64,000 nt of DNA from Paraburkholderia sp. BL25I1N1 (GTDB taxonomy: Bacteria; Pseudomonadota; Gammaproteobacteria; Burkholderiales; Burkholderiaceae), in NCBI RefSeq assembly GCF_003002025.1, contig NZ_PVZB01000030.1:1-64000 (forward strand), read 5' to 3'. A program made the translations under genes and the position numbers. The notes beneath the pieces are model-generated. The model was given only the letters and a program-made list of their open reading frames with translations. It was not told where the DNA came from and ran no database searches. Of this stretch, positions 61,502 to 64,000 are shown piece after piece (the stretch's first letter is position 1; each line of letters starts with the position of its first letter).

Positions 61502-62935
61502 TCACAGCCGGATAGTGACGCACTTCAATTGTGTATTGTGATGCAGCGCCTCAATACCCTTCTCGCGACCATAGCCGCTATTCTTGTACCCGCCGAACGG
61601 GGTCTCGATGCCTGCAGCGAAATAATCGTTAACGGTGACCTGGCCAGCCTCGACAGCCGCGACCATTCTCAAAGCGCGACCTATATCGCGCGTCCAGATT
61701 CCGGCTGCAAGGCCATATTCACTATCATTGCTAATACGAACAGCGTCGGCTTCATCGTCAAAGGGAATAACAACGCCAACTGGACCAAAGATCTCTTCTT
61801 GGGCGATGCGGGCCTTGGGATCAATCGATTCGTACAGAGCCGGACCGATGTAATTGCCAATCCTGCCCGGTGCCTCATCGGTCGAGCCGGCCAACAAGCG
61901 CGCCCCGTCTTTGACAGCCATTTGAAGGGATTCACGGACTCGTTTATATTGTGCGTCCGTTGTGATTGCGCCAACATCGCTCGGAGCGTCAGCGCCCACT
62001 TGCAACGCGTTGACCTTAGCGACGAGCAGTTCAACAAAGCGATCGTATGTGGTGCGTTGGACTAAGCAGCGCGTTCCCGCCCAACAAATCTGGCCCGCAT
62101 TCCAAGTAAAGCCTCTTAGAACTCCGTTGGCAGCGGCTTCCAAGTCCGCATCGTCAAAGACGATATTGGGCGACTTTCCGCCGAGCTCAAGAGTCAGCGG
62201 GATAATACGCTCTGCCGCAATATGCCCTACCTCTCGTCCTGCCCTGACGCTGCCAGTGAAACTTACCTTCCGGACCAATGGATGTTCCACCAGCGCGCGC
62301 CCAGCTTCCTGTCCTCGACCAAGAACGACGTTCAGTATTCCCGGCGGAAGTCCGCACTCTTCGACGCACATTTTGGCGAACTCGATCAATGAGCTTGAGG
62401 TCTCTTCAGATGGCTTGGCAACGACAGCGTTGCCCACGGCCAGTGCAGGTGCCGCGGCCCGGCAGGCCTGATTTAGAGGGGCGTTCCAAGGCAGGATCGC
62501 ACCAATGACGCCGTAAGGCTCCCGTCGTGTGTACGAGTGCAACCCGGCTCCAAGATTAATGACCTCGCCTTGATAATAATTCACCAAGCCGCCATAGAAG
62601 TCGAAATACTGAGCACAAACCTCTATCTCCGATCGCGCCTGCTGCAACTTTTTTCCAGCGTCCGCGGCTTCCAATTCGGCAAATCGGTCTATGTCGCGGC
62701 GCAGCATCTGTGCGATCGAAATCATGATGCGGCCGCGCTCCATTGGCCTGAGGTCTCTCCAAGCCGGATACGCTTCGTGAGAGCTTTTTACGGCCAGGTT
62801 AACATCCGCGGCGTTGCCTGCCGCGACTTCTCCGATCGGCGCACCGGTGGCCGGATTGGTGTTAGGAATGTATGCGTCGGCGGATGGGGCAACCGATCGA
62901 CCAGCAATATAATGGGTCAAACGTTGGCTAGACAT
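61502..62935 (-). CDS. Aldehyde dehydrogenase (NAD-dependent)
   Basis: This 477-residue enzyme has the aldehyde dehydrogenase core: LPWNAPLNQACRAAAPALA, KPSEETSSS, LELGGKSPNIVFDDADLE with the Glu base, and the Cys nucleophile in NAGQICWAGTR. The start is set at 62935 (MSSQRLTHYIAG) rather than at the longer frame. It is first in the ALDH-GST-IclR operon, and a perfect TCACATATGTGA palindrome lies about 150 bases upstream. Its substrate cannot be named. Confidence 0.9.
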   Translation of the reverse strand: MSSQRLTHYIAGRSVAPSADAYIPNTNPATGAPIGEVAAGNAADVNLAVKSSHEAYPAWRDLRPMERGRIMISIAQMLRRDIDRFAELEAADAGKKLQQARSEIEVCAQYFDFYGGLVNYYQGEVINLGAGLHSYTRREPYGVIGAILPWNAPLNQACRAAAPALAVGNAVVAKPSEETSSSLIEFAKMCVEECGLPPGILNVVLGRGQEAGRALVEHPLVRKVSFTGSVRAGREVGHIAAERIIPLTLELGGKSPNIVFDDADLEAAANGVLRGFTWNAGQICWAGTRCLVQRTTYDRFVELLVAKVNALQVGADAPSDVGAITTDAQYKRVRESLQMAVKDGARLLAGSTDEAPGRIGNYIGPALYESIDPKARIAQEEIFGPVGVVIPFDDEADAVRISNDSEYGLAAGIWTRDIGRALRMVAAVEAGQVTVNDYFAAGIETPFGGYKNSGYGREKGIEALHHNTQLKCVTIRL

Positions 62936-63085
62936 GATGATATGGTCCTCGGGCGAATAGGGAGGAGCAAGCGGGCTCGAAATCCCCTTTGCAAGTTCCA
63001 AAGCCGACTTGAGTTCGTTAGCAAGGCTTTGGCGATTATTTATATTGCCGCCTCATCCCGAACACGATCCATTTTAGCGTCACAT

Positions 63086-63099
63086 ATCACATATGTGAG
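63086..63099. promoter_or_regulatory. Palindromic operator, copy 3
   Basis: ATCACATATGTGAG contains the perfect palindrome TCACATATGTGA (63087-63098). It is upstream of the ALDH-GST-IclR operon and just downstream of the livF stop. It shares the TCACA-N2-TGTGA arms with copies at 48847 and 59439. Confidence 0.62.
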
Positions 63100-63136
63100 G
63101 GCCGCCGCCCAGGCAGCCCCCTCGCGGATTTTCTCG

Positions 63137-63856
63137 TCAAGCAGCCAGGTAGCGATGTCGAAGCGCCTCATCAGCATTGAACGCTGCAATATCGTCATCG
63201 AAGACCACGCTACCCTGATTAATCACCACCGCCCGCGACGCAACTCCCATACAGAATCGCATGTTCTGCTCCGCGAGAACCAAGGTCATTCCAGCCTGCC
63301 GCAATTGCTGCAGCAAGAGTTGGAGCTGATCCATAACTAATGGCGATAGACCTTGGCTGGGCTCGTCCAGCAACATTATTAAGGGGTTGCCTAACAATGC
63401 ACGCGCGATCACCAGCATCTGTTGCTGCCCTCCTGATAGGGTGCCGGCGCCCTTTCGTCGTGCATCCCATAGCATCGGAAAGACTGAATAAACGCGTTCA
63501 AGAGTCCATTCGCACCCGCCGTCGGCGCCCGCCTTCATCCCGAGCGTAAGATTGGCTTCGACACTTTGGCGACGGAACACTTGCCGATCTTCCGGTACAT
63601 AGGCTACGCCAAGACGGGCGATGTGCTCTGGGCGACAGCCTCGAGCCGGATGGCCCGACACCTGGATGATGCCGTTGCGCACGTCAGCCAAGCCCATTAT
63701 TGATTTCAATGTCGTGCTCTTGCCGGCTCCGTTGCGGCCAAGCAATGCAACGGAATCCCCCCGATGCACGTCGAAGCTAACACCGAAAAGTGCCCGACTG
63801 GCCCCATAGAACGAATCGACGCCCTTAATGTTCAACATATCGTTGGTCGCGCTCAC
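63137..63856 (-). CDS. livF: Branched-chain-type ABC transporter ATPase, LivF
   Basis: This 239-residue ATPase energises uptake of a branched-chain amino acid or a similar acid. Walker A is LLGRNGAGKSTTLKSIMGL, the signature is TLSGGQQQMLVIARALL, and Walker B is IMLLDEPSQGLSP. AYVPEDRQVF is the LivF-typical segment. The GTG start (63856) overlaps the stop of the upstream gene, as usual for livG-livF. Its closeness to catabolic genes suggests an aromatic or branched acid as cargo. Confidence 0.9.
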   Translation of the reverse strand: MSATNDMLNIKGVDSFYGASRALFGVSFDVHRGDSVALLGRNGAGKSTTLKSIMGLADVRNGIIQVSGHPARGCRPEHIARLGVAYVPEDRQVFRRQSVEANLTLGMKAGADGGCEWTLERVYSVFPMLWDARRKGAGTLSGGQQQMLVIARALLGNPLIMLLDEPSQGLSPLVMDQLQLLLQQLRQAGMTLVLAEQNMRFCMGVASRAVVINQGSVVFDDDIAAFNADEALRHRYLAA

Positions 63857-64000
63857 GTCGCTGCCCCCAGCACCGCCGGGTCGGCGATCTCATCACGCTC
63901 ACCGGTGCTGCCCAGGTACGCTTCGATAACCCTCGTGTCACACCGGACCTGCGCTGGGGGGCCTTGAGTAAGCAAGGCGCCCTGCGCCAACACAACCACA
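63853..64000 (-). CDS. livG: ABC transporter ATPase, LivG, C-terminal end only
   Basis: The last 48 codons of a gene entering from beyond the window are visible: VVLAQGALLTQGPPAQVR, DTRVIEAYLGSTGE and a short tail to TGA at 63853-63855. The VIEAYLG ending is the hallmark of LivG-type ATPases. It overlaps livF by three bases plus. Confidence 0.82.
   Translation of the reverse strand, partial: VVVLAQGALLTQGPPAQVRCDTRVIEAYLGSTGERDEIADPAVLGAAT

Noticed and set aside
48847..63099. Reading the TCACA-N2-TGTGA palindromes as CRP/Vfr sites
   Set aside because: CRP-type sites have TGTGA first, then six bases, then TCACA. Here the order is reversed and the centre is two bases.
1..64000. Complete mobile element, prophage, CRISPR array, tRNA or rRNA
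   Set aside because: All transposase traces are broken, no repeat-spacer pattern or phage structural gene is visible, and I saw no tRNA-like cloverleaf. A dedicated tRNA scan was not possible here.

Overview
The window looks like part of a large replicon from a soil betaproteobacterium of the Burkholderiaceae (Paraburkholderia/Caballeronia/Burkholderia type). This rests on moderate-to-high GC, a Burkholderia-style OmpC-type porin, many LysR regulators, nag-type salicylate 5-hydroxylase genes and a graveyard of Burkholderia-type insertion sequences. No rRNA, tRNA, CRISPR array, phage module or complete mobile element was found. The content is almost entirely catabolic.

Layout. (1) 0.8-9 kb: a vanillin/salicylaldehyde-type dehydrogenase converges on a complete salicylate-to-central-metabolism operon (nagAa-G-H-Ab-I-K-L, minus strand), with a divergent NagR-like LysR gene. 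(2) 9.5-13.5 kb: an AraC regulator, a carotenoid-oxygenase-family cleavage enzyme (isoeugenol/stilbene type) and an aldehyde dehydrogenase. (3) 13.7-25.5 kb: a long minus-strand block headed by a divergent LysR gene: 3-hydroxybenzoate 6-hydroxylase, fumarylpyruvate hydrolase, a second gentisate dioxygenase, a broken formaldehyde dehydrogenase, vanillate demethylase (VanA/VanB), an aromatic-acid MFS transporter, a porin, an orphan LeuD and a chemoreceptor gene with an in-frame amber codon. Regions 2 and 3 together could turn propenyl-phenols or stilbenes into vanillin, vanillate and protocatechuate, and 3-hydroxybenzoate into gentisate. (4) 25.5-31.9 kb: decayed DNA with fragments of IS66, IS21, IS110, IS3 and IS481 elements and of aceE, AraC and SDR genes. 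It surrounds two intact genes (an MpaB-like oxygenase and a SphA/MetA-type outer-membrane protein).

(5) 31.9-42 kb: an amino-acid binding protein, a LysR gene without its DNA-binding domain, and a minus-strand set (VOC protein, GltP-type symporter, aminotransferase, SDR, RraA-type aldolase) divergent from a LysR gene, plus a lipoprotein gamma-glutamyltransferase. This suggests uptake, transamination and aldol cleavage of a substituted glutamate. (6) 42.4-46.9 kb: a TetR-controlled operon (Old Yellow Enzyme, SDR, NTF2-like, SRPBCC, flavin reductase); near-identical palindromes precede tetR and the OYE gene. (7) 47.2-57.4 kb: an acyl-CoA synthetase, a Cys/Met-type PLP enzyme, and a plus-strand acyl-CoA module (tandem-hotdog hydratase, D-2-hydroxyacid dehydrogenase, CaiB CoA-transferase, acyl-CoA dehydrogenase, MmgE/PrpD) with a LacI regulator and matching LacI-type operators. 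(8) 57.8-64 kb: a fumarate-reductase-like flavoprotein, an ALDH-GST-IclR operon, and the start of a Liv-type ABC transporter locus (livF, partial livG). A second palindrome, ATCACA-N2-TGTGAK, recurs upstream of three minus-strand genes in regions 7-8.

The most novel parts are the LacI-controlled acyl-CoA pathway with its operators, the second palindromic regulon, the TetR module, and the RraA/aminotransferase/GGT set. The aromatic pathways are well known, but their arrangement and the broken fdhA are unusual.
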